A DNA stretch of 9,342 nucleotides from Planctomycetota bacterium (GCA_013202635.1 JABMRO010000622.1:1-9342), one strand, 5' to 3'; shown: positions 1 to 6,534, counted from the stretch's first letter. Notes: generated from the sequence alone by a model not told the origin. Translations and numbers: made by a program.

Positions 1-105
1 GAGGCGTGGTTTTCTTCACGCTGAGAACGTTTTTGGCTGACAACACAGGCATCGGGCTTTGCAGCCGGCCGCAATAGAGTGGGTTATTTGGATAGGCTCT
101 TAATG
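1..105. other. No confident feature downstream of the membrane protein gene
   Basis: This edge segment holds no confident gene. A plus-strand frame open from base 3 to a TAG at 75-77 could be the last 24 codons of a converging gene, and a minus-strand ATG at 52-50 opens a frame to the edge. Neither has a ribosome binding site or a recognisable motif. A weak 5-bp inverted repeat (GCGTG at 4-8, CACGC at 17-21) is present. Confidence 0.3.
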
Positions 106-717
106 TTATTCGTTCTGACTTTTCAAATTCTGCTCTTCAGTTTTGGGGATATTTAACTCCATTTTCTTGTATTCAAACCAGAGCATACCAATGAGTGTGG
201 CTGTTCGAAATGGGTAGAAAATGAGAAAAAATATCGTAGCCCACAAAATACTTACAGCCGTCTGCACCGCCTTCAGGGCATTGGTCAGAAAGAAAGAACG
301 ATATAAGAGAAAGCTGCTAAAGACGAACGCCATAATTGCCAAAATGGTAAGGAATAAGTTCTGATTTTTGTTTCGACGTCTTTCATCGTTGTCGAACTTT
401 TTTTCTATTACTTCCTCCATATTCATACATATTTCTCGCAGAATATATACGAGAGACCATAGGAAAATATGCAATGAGACTGTTCCCCAGCAAATAGAGT
501 GGACCACGTTATCAGTGCACTTCCGCAGGTTAAATGCTCCGAAAGCAGCTAAGAAAATCACCATATAGATTGCTACAATAACCACTTTTATCAGGCACAT
601 ACGGCGTTCAATTTTCTTGAGGAGGGCTTCTTTGTGCCGTTGCTGCTTATCAGCAGACGGCGTGTCCTGTGCAAGCAAGTTGTCAGCGAATTCTTTTTTA
701 CTGTTGGTTTCAGACAT
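106..717 (-). CDS. Four-helix membrane protein, putative anti-sigma factor for the adjacent ECF sigma factor
   Basis: I do not recognise a named family. The 203-residue protein has a charged N-terminal cytoplasmic segment (1-40, 'FADNLLAQDTPSADKQQRHK'), four hydrophobic segments at about 41-63, 75-96, 120-144 and 152-178, a charged loop at 100-119 and a hydrophilic tail. The short N-terminal 'LLAQD...RHKEALLKKI' segment resembles, in my memory, the start of small ECF-linked membrane regulators, and such a segment could bind the sigma factor. There is no H-x3-C-x2-C zinc anti-sigma motif. The gene overlaps the sigma gene by 8 bases and has a strong AAAGGAG site, so the two are made together. 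An anti-sigma role is inferred from this arrangement. It could instead be a target membrane protein with no control role. Confidence 0.6.
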   Translation of the reverse strand: MSETNSKKEFADNLLAQDTPSADKQQRHKEALLKKIERRMCLIKVVIVAIYMVIFLAAFGAFNLRKCTDNVVHSICWGTVSLHIFLWSLVYILREICMNMEEVIEKKFDNDERRRNKNQNLFLTILAIMAFVFSSFLLYRSFFLTNALKAVQTAVSILWATIFFLIFYPFRTATLIGMLWFEYKKMELNIPKTEEQNLKSQNE

Positions 718-1258
718 GATTTGCTCCTTTTAATGCTTCGTGGAGTTTATGTTTGGCGTAATACAGGCGCGATTTTACCGTGCCTTCCGATATACCAATA
801 ATCTGGGACATTTCACTAATTGAGAAACCTTCGAGGAAATATAGTGTTAACACTTCTCTATGAGCTAACTTAATTTTATCTAAAAGTTTATGAACATGTT
901 CCGCCTGTTCTTTAACGACGGAAATAGTAGTATTGTTTTCATAATGGTTGGCTATATGCTCTGTTGTTATTTGAGCATATTTGTTTTCTTTTCGAAGCAG
1001 ATTCACAGCTTTATTGTGACCGATACGATACAGCCATGTTGGAAACTTTAGGGGATCTTGCAGCTTGCGTATGTTTTGGAACACCGCCAGCCATGTCTCC
1101 TGCAGGATATCCCAGACATCATTTTCGTTCTCGACAAGACGCCGCAGGTAGTAATAAAGACGCGGTTCCCAGCTATTTACAATTTCCCTGAAAGCCTTCT
1201 CATCTCGCCTTTGGCATTTAAGAACTAAAATTGCATTAGATTGATTATCTTGTTCCAT
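710..1258 (-). CDS. RNA polymerase sigma factor, sigma-70 family, ECF subfamily
   Basis: A 182-residue ECF sigma factor that would direct RNA polymerase to a specific promoter set. Region 2 (about 20-90) contains 'DVWDILQETWLAVFQNIRKL' (47-66) followed by 'FPTWLYRIGHNKAVNLLRK' (72-90). Region 4 (about 120-175) has 'LDKIKLAHREVLTLYFLEG' and the helix-turn-helix 'SISEMSQIIGISEGTVKSRL' (146-165). No extra C-terminal domain is present. I start it at the ATG 1258-1256, which gives the usual ECF length and has a weak AGAGAA upstream; the open frame runs back to 1387, but the extra 43 residues resemble no sigma region. Its stop lies inside the next gene, an 8-base overlap that signals coupled translation, as in many sigma/anti-sigma pairs. 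Targets are unknown. An envelope-stress role is a guess from the neighbouring LPS genes. Confidence 0.95.
   Translation of the reverse strand: MEQDNQSNAILVLKCQRRDEKAFREIVNSWEPRLYYYLRRLVENENDVWDILQETWLAVFQNIRKLQDPLKFPTWLYRIGHNKAVNLLRKENKYAQITTEHIANHYENNTTISVVKEQAEHVHKLLDKIKLAHREVLTLYFLEGFSISEMSQIIGISEGTVKSRLYYAKHKLHEALKGANHV
724..730 (-). promoter_or_regulatory. Shine-Dalgarno site of the membrane protein gene, inside the sigma-factor coding end
   Basis: The minus strand reads AAAGGAG six bases before the ATG at 717-715. This is a strong ribosome binding site and fixes the start of the membrane protein. It lies within the last codons of the sigma-factor gene, consistent with coupled synthesis of the two proteins. 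Confidence 0.8.
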
Positions 1259-1354
1259 ATGTTTCTCTGCGCCATTAATGTCTCGAGTATATAAATATGT
1301 CATAAACCGACTCGGCCTGTGATACTGGAGCTTCGTACTTAAGTCGTTTCTCGC

Positions 1355-1387
1355 TTGAAAAAGGTTCGAAAAAAGTTCGATTTTCAA
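1355..1387. repeat. Tandem 11-mer and AT-rich hairpin between plsY and the ECF sigma gene
   Basis: On the plus strand, 1358-1368 and 1369-1379 are tandem copies of an 11-mer (AAAAAGGTTCG and AAAAAAGTTCG, one mismatch). The same segment can fold: TTGAAAA (1355-1361) pairs with TTTTCAA (1381-1387), and TCGAA (1366-1370) with TTCGA (1376-1380), leaving a small bulge. It lies 46 bases after the plsY stop and about 97 bases before the sigma-factor start. It could be a weak terminator, a regulator site or part of an autoregulated promoter. No clean -35/-10 pair can be assigned in this 174-base gap, although the part next to the sigma gene is AT-rich (TATTTATATA near 1290). Confidence 0.5.
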
Positions 1388-1432
1388 AGGATGTAGAGAT
1401 TTCTATCGGTAGCGGATTGAAAGCCCGCAGGT

Positions 1433-2074
1433 TTATCTCGCGAAGATTTTGCTTTCGGTTCCTGCCAATAATCTTTTTATATTTTCCCGGTGACGGATAA
1501 TAACCATCAGCGGTATTGCAGTTGCCGCGACAAGTAAAGGCCACAGACTGAAAAAATCCCATCCCGGCTTAAGGATTATAGCCAGAATCAAAACCACTGG
1601 AAAACTAACGGAACCGACGATGGACGCTAAGGACACATACCGCCATATCAAAACTACCACCACCCATATCACAACGGCAAACAAGGCGCAGATTGTATAA
1701 TAAGGCCAGAGCCCCAGCGCTATGCCAAAACTGGTTGCGACACCTTTACCGCCCTTGAATTTTAAATATATCGGAAAGATATGACCTAAAATAGCCGCAC
1801 AGCCCACAACAAGCCATAGCAGCAGCATAACAACCCCCGCCGGTTTGGCAATAAACATTATCACCAGCATTGGGACCATACCTTTCAGTACATCGAGCGC
1901 AAAGCAAACATAGGCCCATTTCCTGCCGAGCGCCCTCGATACGTTGGTCGCCCCGATATTACCTGAGCCTATCGAACGCAGGTCCTTACCGTGTGCCTTT
2001 GCAATGAGCAGTCCGAACGGTATTGAGCCGAGCAGATAAGCTCCTATAACGGCAGGTATGAATATTAAATACAT
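1433..2074 (-). CDS. plsY: Acyl-phosphate:glycerol-3-phosphate acyltransferase PlsY
   Basis: PlsY is an integral membrane enzyme that transfers an acyl chain from acyl-phosphate to glycerol 3-phosphate, giving lysophosphatidate for phospholipid synthesis. The 213-residue protein has the family's usual length and a series of hydrophobic helices. The three conserved loops are present: 'SIGSGNIGATN' (34-44), 'GHIFPIYLKFKGGKGVAT' (97-114) and 'HRENIKRLLAGTE' (195-207). 'GSIPFG' near residue 16 is also typical. Its ATG shares one base with the stop of the upstream glycosyltransferase, and an AGAGGAAAGGCGG stretch just upstream on the minus strand is a good ribosome binding region, so it is probably translated from the LPS operon transcript. 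The pairing ties phospholipid and LPS synthesis together. Nothing looks degraded. Identification is firm. Confidence 0.97.
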   Translation of the reverse strand: MYLIFIPAVIGAYLLGSIPFGLLIAKAHGKDLRSIGSGNIGATNVSRALGRKWAYVCFALDVLKGMVPMLVIMFIAKPAGVVMLLLWLVVGCAAILGHIFPIYLKFKGGKGVATSFGIALGLWPYYTICALFAVVIWVVVVLIWRYVSLASIVGSVSFPVVLILAIILKPGWDFFSLWPLLVAATAIPLMVIIRHRENIKRLLAGTESKIFAR

Positions 2075-3264
2075 TATTTTCCGCCTTTCCTCTGCAATAT
2101 AGATTCATAAACAGATGCCAATTGCCTGGCGGCTCGGCGGATGGAGATTTCTTCTTCTATCTTATCTTCTGCAATAGCTTGTGACGCTTTTTCGATATTA
2201 TTTGTATCTGTGAAATAAACAATCGCTTCGGTTAATGCTGATATATCTTCGGGCTTATCTATTACTTTACCATGTCGGTTGTTCACAAATAAATCGGTAG
2301 CGCCGTTGAACCTCGTGGTTATCACCGGATTACCCGTCGCCAATGCTTCGAGAATATATCTGCTGGACGGGTCATAAAAAGTAGGCAAAATAGCGACATC
2401 GGTTACCGACAGGGCGTTTTCAATATGCCTGATCTGACCTAAGAAAATAATCTTTTTGTGGATTTTAAGTCTTCGGGCAATTTGGCGGTATTTGTGTGCG
2501 TGGCCTTTACCGGCTACGATTAAATAACCTTTGCGTTCCGTATTGTAATGTTCCGATGCCGCCATTGCTTTTATTAACACGGCCAGTCCCTTTAATCTGA
2601 AATTATTTGCCGCGAACAGGAAAAGGACCGGATTGTCCGCTTCTTTAAGGCCTAATTTAGCTAATATTTGCGTGCGAAGCCTGTCGGTCTGGTTTGTGTT
2701 GATGTGCTTGTCTGTTTTTACCCCGTTGGGTATGGCCACTATCCGCTGAGCATTGGTTCCGTAGTGCTGCTTAAACTGCTCTGCGACATACTCCGAAAGT
2801 GCGGCTATTACAGGCCCGTTCGGCCCCGATGCGAGCTTGCGCTCGGCACGCAGAAGTATTGACCGCCGAAAATTGGTAAAAGCCGTCAGCTTCTTATAAG
2901 ATTCGAGCACCTTGTTTTGATAGCTGGCCGCGTTACGCAAAATAGACTCGGCATAAGCTCCGCCCCGTGGCTGATATACGTCGGCAAAATCGAAGGGTAA
3001 AACGCTGTGAATCAGATGGTACTGATTTTCTGATAAATGTTTCTTTAATGCTTCCTTGAAGGTAAAGTAATCAGTGCGCCTGCCAAGTTTGTCCTGGCAT
3101 AGAATATGAATATTCTTGGCCTCTGTTTGTCCTTTTGCCGCAAGTATATGAACTTCAAAGCCGAGTCCCGACATTGCCGCTGTCAGCTCGAAAACAGAAC
3201 GTTCCGCCCCCCCAAGCGCCGTATTTGCCCGTTCTATAATAATCGCGACTTTTGTTTTCATCAT
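2074..3264 (-). CDS. Glycosyltransferase family 4, probable LPS core (WaaG-like) glycosyltransferase
   Basis: A 396-residue GT-B enzyme that probably transfers a sugar from a nucleotide-sugar donor to the LPS inner core in the cytoplasm. The N-terminal acceptor domain has the 'GGAER' motif at 18-22, as in WaaG and related enzymes. The linker region contains 'IPNGV' (178-182). The C-terminal donor domain has 'FAANNFRLKG' (217-226), 'VAGKGH' (250-255), 'IIFLGQ' (272-277) and 'PTFYDPSSRYILEALATGNP' (294-313). In the classical E-x7-E motif, the first Glu is replaced by Asp298 and Glu306 is kept. Donor and acceptor cannot be read from sequence; its place beside the heptosyltransferase-kinase argues for core assembly. 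It begins with two adjacent ATG codons, 21 bases after the previous stop, and its TAA overlaps the plsY ATG by one base (TAATG). A G7 run lies in the 'LGGAER' codons. Confidence 0.9.
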   Translation of the reverse strand: MMKTKVAIIIERANTALGGAERSVFELTAAMSGLGFEVHILAAKGQTEAKNIHILCQDKLGRRTDYFTFKEALKKHLSENQYHLIHSVLPFDFADVYQPRGGAYAESILRNAASYQNKVLESYKKLTAFTNFRRSILLRAERKLASGPNGPVIAALSEYVAEQFKQHYGTNAQRIVAIPNGVKTDKHINTNQTDRLRTQILAKLGLKEADNPVLFLFAANNFRLKGLAVLIKAMAASEHYNTERKGYLIVAGKGHAHKYRQIARRLKIHKKIIFLGQIRHIENALSVTDVAILPTFYDPSSRYILEALATGNPVITTRFNGATDLFVNNRHGKVIDKPEDISALTEAIVYFTDTNNIEKASQAIAEDKIEEEISIRRAARQLASVYESILQRKGGK

Positions 3265-3285
3265 GGGATTATAAACCCAATCTTC

Positions 3286-5283
3286 TCAGCCTGCAAACGG
3301 TACTGCTCTGCCGTGCTTGATATCGTGCCGTGCCATCTGCTCTGCTTTATTTATTACTTTACGAATGAATGCCTTGTCTTTTCTTCTCAGCCTGGTTTGA
3401 CCGGCATATGTCATATAAAACCGCATCCGGTCGGTCTTCGAAAAATTCTTGCCCGGCGACGAATAATAAACCTGAGCGATATCTTTTATCTGAAATCTCT
3501 TTCGCATTAAAATCGGCCTGAAAACACGTGCCAGGTCTATCAGATAAAATTTGCCGCTCTCGCCGTAGAATATATGCGACAGGTAAAGGTCTCGATGACG
3601 GTAATTCGTCTCGTGAAATTTTTTTATAAAGGTTGCCGATTGAACAATAAAATTTCGTCGAAGTTTAAGCTTTTCGATTGTAGTCGGCCCGTCGAAGCAG
3701 TCTGGTAATTTTCGTTCCAGGGATTCGGCGTCCGGAATTTTTTCGCTGATTACGAAACTCCTTGTCTCAAATAAAGCGTTGCGCTGTTCACCGTAAGAGA
3801 TAACTTTTGGGGTATTTATGCCCGTTGCCGTCAATCTATCTGCTGCGTCGAACTCGCGAAAAGCGTCGCTTCTTCGGTTGTGATGTGACAGCCAGTTTCT
3901 AAGCTGGACGAAAACCGGGGGCTGGTCATAGCGTTTCATAAATACTGTAGTTGATGATGCCCGCTCAGAAAAATGTATTTCAAACTGTAAGCGGGACCTG
4001 TAACTGGCAAGGTTGCTTTTAGTCAGATTTTTGGCCGCATCGAAAGAAAAAACCTCTTCGATGGAAGTTAAACCCGATTCGCTTAACGCCGTTTGATATT
4101 CCCTGTCTATGAAAAACGAGTTTGAAGTTTCAATAAATTCCTTTTGGCTCAGAACTGTTGCCTGTTTGCGATTATTTTCCAGCAGCTCTTTTGCCGCTTC
4201 ACAAACCATCTCCACACTGATTGCCTCCATACATAGATGTTCACTCTTGTTACATTTCGGCTTGCTGCACGGAGCGCAATGGACATTGCTGATTATCTGA
4301 ATTTCATTTTCATAATCCGTATTTGTCCATGCCGGGTCGTTCGGTCCGAAAAGCGTGACCACTTTTCGGCCAAGGGCTATGGCTATATGTCGCGGCCCTG
4401 TATCGTTGCTTATTACCAAATCCGCAATGGAAAAAAGTGCTTTTAATTCGCCCGGACTTAACGGTGTTTCAGCTAAATTGATAAGTTTGTGCTTGCTTGA
4501 GTTGCAGATTTCTTTGGCGATTTGTTTCTCGGAGGTTTCAGGCGCGACGGATATGACAACCGTTGCGTTGTAATTATTAATCAGCCGGTTGGCTGTTTGC
4601 GCGAACCTGATACTCTCCCAGCACTTGCTCGGCCCGAAAGCCCCGCCCGGTACTATAACTACAAGCGGGCCGTCCGGATTTAACGCTTGAGGCAATTTGT
4701 CGCTCAGTCTCTGTTTTTCTTGTGGTTCGATAAGCAGTTCAAGATTTCTCTCGGTCTTCTTGCAGCCTAACCATAATGCAATTGCAAGGTAGTACTCGAC
4801 CATGGAAGCAGACTTGAATTTACCCCTGCCCACGCGGCTTCGTTTTTGTCCGGAAAAACGGCGGGGGGGTAGTCTCTGCGGATAAAGCTTCTCAGTGAGC
4901 AATAGACCTCGCCATTGACGGGCATAGCCGATACGCGACGGTATCCCTGCTAAATAAACCGCCAGCGCCGATGCAAATGAATTCTTGAAAAGGATTGCAT
5001 GTGTGAACTTATGTTCTTTGAGCTTTTTTGCGATTGCGAACGGATTGTTTTCCTTTTGCTCCAGCCATTTATCGTTAAAGCTGCATGGTGACAGGACATT
5101 GCGAACCACACCCGTAGCGAAAAAAGTAATTTTGCAGGATTTGAAATGCTCACGAATGGCCCTCAACGCCGGCGTACAAAGGATGGCGTCACCCATAGGA
5201 GAAGGAAGCCACACCAGAATCTCGTCTTCCGTAATTTGTGATTTCCGGCGCGGAGATTGTGATTCGGGATTTGATTTGCACAT
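3286..5283 (-). CDS. Fusion of ADP-heptose:LPS heptosyltransferase (WaaF-like, GT9) and LPS core kinase (WaaP/InaA family)
   Basis: A 665-residue, two-domain protein. Residues 20-375 are a GT9 heptosyltransferase: 'VWLPSPMGDAILCTPAL' is the N-terminal motif, 'VPGGAFGPSKCW' (211-222) and 'SNDTGPRHIAIALGRKVVT' (292-310) bind the ADP-heptose donor, and a Cys-rich segment (336-351) follows, as is common in WaaF relatives. Residues about 380-665 are a protein-kinase-like LPS sugar kinase: ATP-binding Lys450 in 'FMKRY', Glu477, catalytic loop 'HRDLYLSH' (Asp565) and metal-binding 'LIDLAR' (Asp583). It probably adds a heptose to the core and phosphorylates core sugar at the cytoplasmic membrane face. 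Typical WaaF (about 350) and WaaP (about 265) are separate proteins. I chose the ATG at 5283-5281, two bases after the gmhB stop; the frame extends upstream to 5418, but that part overlaps gmhB and has no family match. Codons 139-140 lie on a C7 tract. Confidence 0.93.
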   Translation of the reverse strand: MCKSNPESQSPRRKSQITEDEILVWLPSPMGDAILCTPALRAIREHFKSCKITFFATGVVRNVLSPCSFNDKWLEQKENNPFAIAKKLKEHKFTHAILFKNSFASALAVYLAGIPSRIGYARQWRGLLLTEKLYPQRLPPRRFSGQKRSRVGRGKFKSASMVEYYLAIALWLGCKKTERNLELLIEPQEKQRLSDKLPQALNPDGPLVVIVPGGAFGPSKCWESIRFAQTANRLINNYNATVVISVAPETSEKQIAKEICNSSKHKLINLAETPLSPGELKALFSIADLVISNDTGPRHIAIALGRKVVTLFGPNDPAWTNTDYENEIQIISNVHCAPCSKPKCNKSEHLCMEAISVEMVCEAAKELLENNRKQATVLSQKEFIETSNSFFIDREYQTALSESGLTSIEEVFSFDAAKNLTKSNLASYRSRLQFEIHFSERASSTTVFMKRYDQPPVFVQLRNWLSHHNRRSDAFREFDAADRLTATGINTPKVISYGEQRNALFETRSFVISEKIPDAESLERKLPDCFDGPTTIEKLKLRRNFIVQSATFIKKFHETNYRHRDLYLSHIFYGESGKFYLIDLARVFRPILMRKRFQIKDIAQVYYSSPGKNFSKTDRMRFYMTYAGQTRLRRKDKAFIRKVINKAEQMARHDIKHGRAVPFAG

Positions 5284-5285
5284 AG

Positions 5286-6326
5286 TTATTTTCGCCCGTG
5301 CATTATATAGAAAGTTAATGACATAAGCTGAAGAACCATAGCAAAACCGAGCGCAATAAAAACTAAACTGTCCTGTCTGCTTGGGCTTATCAGGAACCAT
5401 ATACTTATCAACAAACAAAACAGGACAATAATTTGTATAATGCCGGCTATCAGTCTCATTATCGAAAACTCACCGAACATATCCGTCCGCTGCATATTTG
5501 TTAGTTGTTTGATAATGTTATTTAGCAGCTTTTCGGTTCCCTCGCCGGTAATTTCCTGTTCTTCTGGTTGTGTTTGCGGCTTTTGCAGCGCTGACTCAGG
5601 TTGTTGTTCTTCGGTATGCGAAACTGATTCGATAACTTCTGGAGTCTGTTCAGCCCCTTGCGAAACCGGTTCAACGGCCTCTGGAATCTGTTCGGTATCT
5701 TGCTCAACAGGTTCAGCTTGTGCCGCAGGCTCCGATTGAGTTTGTAATTCCACCTCAGCAGACGAACGGTGATGCTTTTTTATGATATTGACAACCTCCT
5801 TAATATTTATGGCCTTATAGTCCGGCCTGGGATCGCCTGGTTTGAGCTGTTGTTGATGGGAAGGCAGGTCTATCAATATAGTTTTGCAGCCCGCGCGCAG
5901 CCCGGCCTCTACATCGCTGCCGCTGTTGCCCACGCACCAGGATTGGCCGAGGTCAATATCCATCTCCTCGGCGGCTTTCAGCAGCATCCCGGGATTCGGC
6001 TTTCGGAAGTCACTTTCTTGACGGTATTTTGCGACAACTCCATCCGGGTGATAGGGGCAGTAATAAATCCGGTCTAAAAATGCGCTCTTTTCGGCTAACA
6101 GTTGCTTTAAGCGGTTATGAATTTTGCCAAGAACCTGCTCGGTAACAATACCACGCGCCACAGCCGATTGGTTGGTGACAACGACCAGCTTATACCCAAG
6201 GGCTTTAAGTTCGATAAGTGCCGTTGCGACTCCGGGCAGCAGTTGTACCTGCTCGGGGCTGCTGATGTAGCCCGGGTCTTCAATCAAAGTATCGTCACGG
6301 TCTAAAAATATCGCTTTCTCAGACAT
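5286..6326 (-). CDS. gmhB: GmhB-type D,D-heptose 1,7-bisphosphate 7-phosphatase with repeat linker and C-terminal membrane helices
   Basis: GmhB-family HAD-IIIA phosphatases remove the 7-phosphate of D-glycero-D-manno-heptose 1,7-bisphosphate between the two HldE reactions. Residues 4-185 form this domain: 'FLDRDDTLIEDPGY' supplies the nucleophile Asp9 and acid/base Asp11, 'VVVTNQSAVARG' is motif II, and 'RKPNPGM' carries the motif III Lys109. The remaining 160 residues are not part of ordinary GmhB (about 180-190 residues). Residues 190-260 are a Gln/Glu/Pro-rich linker with three 14-residue repeats. Residues 265-284 may be an amphipathic helix, and about 289-313 and 320-342 are two hydrophobic segments ending in 'HGRK'. 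Only Cys90 and His92 of the family's four zinc ligands remain (Ser105 and Phe107 replace cysteines), and motif IV reads 'GNSGSD' rather than 'GD...D'. The location between gmhA and a heptosyltransferase supports the role; the membrane tail suggests anchoring near the LPS enzymes. Confidence 0.88.
   Translation of the reverse strand: MSEKAIFLDRDDTLIEDPGYISSPEQVQLLPGVATALIELKALGYKLVVVTNQSAVARGIVTEQVLGKIHNRLKQLLAEKSAFLDRIYYCPYHPDGVVAKYRQESDFRKPNPGMLLKAAEEMDIDLGQSWCVGNSGSDVEAGLRAGCKTILIDLPSHQQQLKPGDPRPDYKAINIKEVVNIIKKHHRSSAEVELQTQSEPAAQAEPVEQDTEQIPEAVEPVSQGAEQTPEVIESVSHTEEQQPESALQKPQTQPEEQEITGEGTEKLLNNIIKQLTNMQRTDMFGEFSIMRLIAGIIQIIVLFCLLISIWFLISPSRQDSLVFIALGFAMVLQLMSLTFYIMHGRK
5589..5714 (-). repeat. 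Three 42-bp tandem repeats in the gmhB linker
   Basis: Residues 205-246 of the phosphatase are three consecutive 14-residue units: EPVEQDTEQIPEAV, EPVSQGAEQTPEVI and ESVSHTEEQQPESA. The first two also resemble each other closely at the DNA level, and the third has diverged. The units are acidic and probably disordered, serving as a spacer between the phosphatase and the membrane segment. Their copy number could vary between strains. Confidence 0.8.
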
Positions 6327-6374
6327 ATCTATAAAAATCTATTCTTATTGTGCTTTGTCTTATTAATCGAATAC

Positions 6375-6470
6375 AGGGTGGCACCCTAAAATGCGACATC
6401 CGGTTTCCGGCAAACCCTAATGCCGGATCGGATTTGCCGGACATCGACGGACTTGTTTTGAGGGTGGTCT
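6375..6470. repeat. Extended inverted repeat in the gmhA-gmhB intergenic region
   Basis: In the 208-bp gap (6327-6534), 6407-6414 (CCGGCAAA) and 6433-6440 (TTTGCCGG) are perfect 8-bp inverted arms around an 18-base loop. Outside them, ACCCTAAAA (from 6383) and TTTTGAGGGT (to 6465) also pair apart from one bulged base, so the whole segment can fold back on itself. The left edge, 6375-6387, is its own 13-base palindrome (AGGGTG-G-CACCCT). The GC-rich segment stands out from the AT-rich bases on both sides. This suggests either a small non-autonomous repeat that has inserted or a transcript structure that tunes gmhB expression. It lacks the T run of an intrinsic terminator. A smaller AT-rich inverted repeat (TTTGTT/AACAAA, 6511-6524) sits just after the gmhA stop. 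Confidence 0.6.
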
Positions 6471-6534
6471 TGCCCATAAAGTCTGCCTCTTATGTAAAAT
6501 TTTGATTTCATTTGTTTTAACAAAGACCGATATC

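Noticed and set aside
3..77. Possible C-terminal end of a plus-strand gene entering from the left edge
   Set aside because: Only 24 codons are visible and no motif is recognisable, so it cannot be told from chance.
1270..1310. Sigma-70-type promoter before the ECF sigma gene
   Set aside because: ATGACA and ATTAAT on the minus strand are only partial matches to the -35 and -10 boxes, so I did not list a promoter.
1259..1387. Upstream extension of the ECF sigma frame to an ATG at 1387
   Set aside because: The extra 43 residues run through the intergenic repeat, have no sigma-region character and would make the protein longer than usual for ECF factors. The ATG at 1258 fits better.
3106..3510. 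Plus-strand open frame of 134 codons
   Set aside because: It lies opposite the ends of two well-identified minus-strand genes, has no family motif and is a shadow of their codon use.
4985..5326. Plus-strand open frame of 113 codons
   Set aside because: It is antisense to the conserved N-terminal heptosyltransferase domain and the gmhB end, with no recognisable motif.
5284..5418. Upstream extension of the heptosyltransferase-kinase frame to an ATG at 5418
   Set aside because: It overlaps the membrane tail of gmhB in another frame, and the 45 extra residues match nothing in the GT9 family. The ATG at 5283, just after the gmhB stop, gives a normal N-terminus.
5440..5739. Plus-strand Ser/Cys-rich frame with repeated units
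   Set aside because: Its repeats are the antisense reading of the tandem linker repeats in gmhB, not an independent repeat protein.
6319..6477. A 52-codon minus-strand frame across the gmhA-gmhB gap, ending just inside the gmhB start
   Set aside because: It runs straight through the inverted repeat, has no clear ribosome binding site and its product resembles nothing I know. The open frame is best seen as chance, though a leader peptide cannot be excluded.
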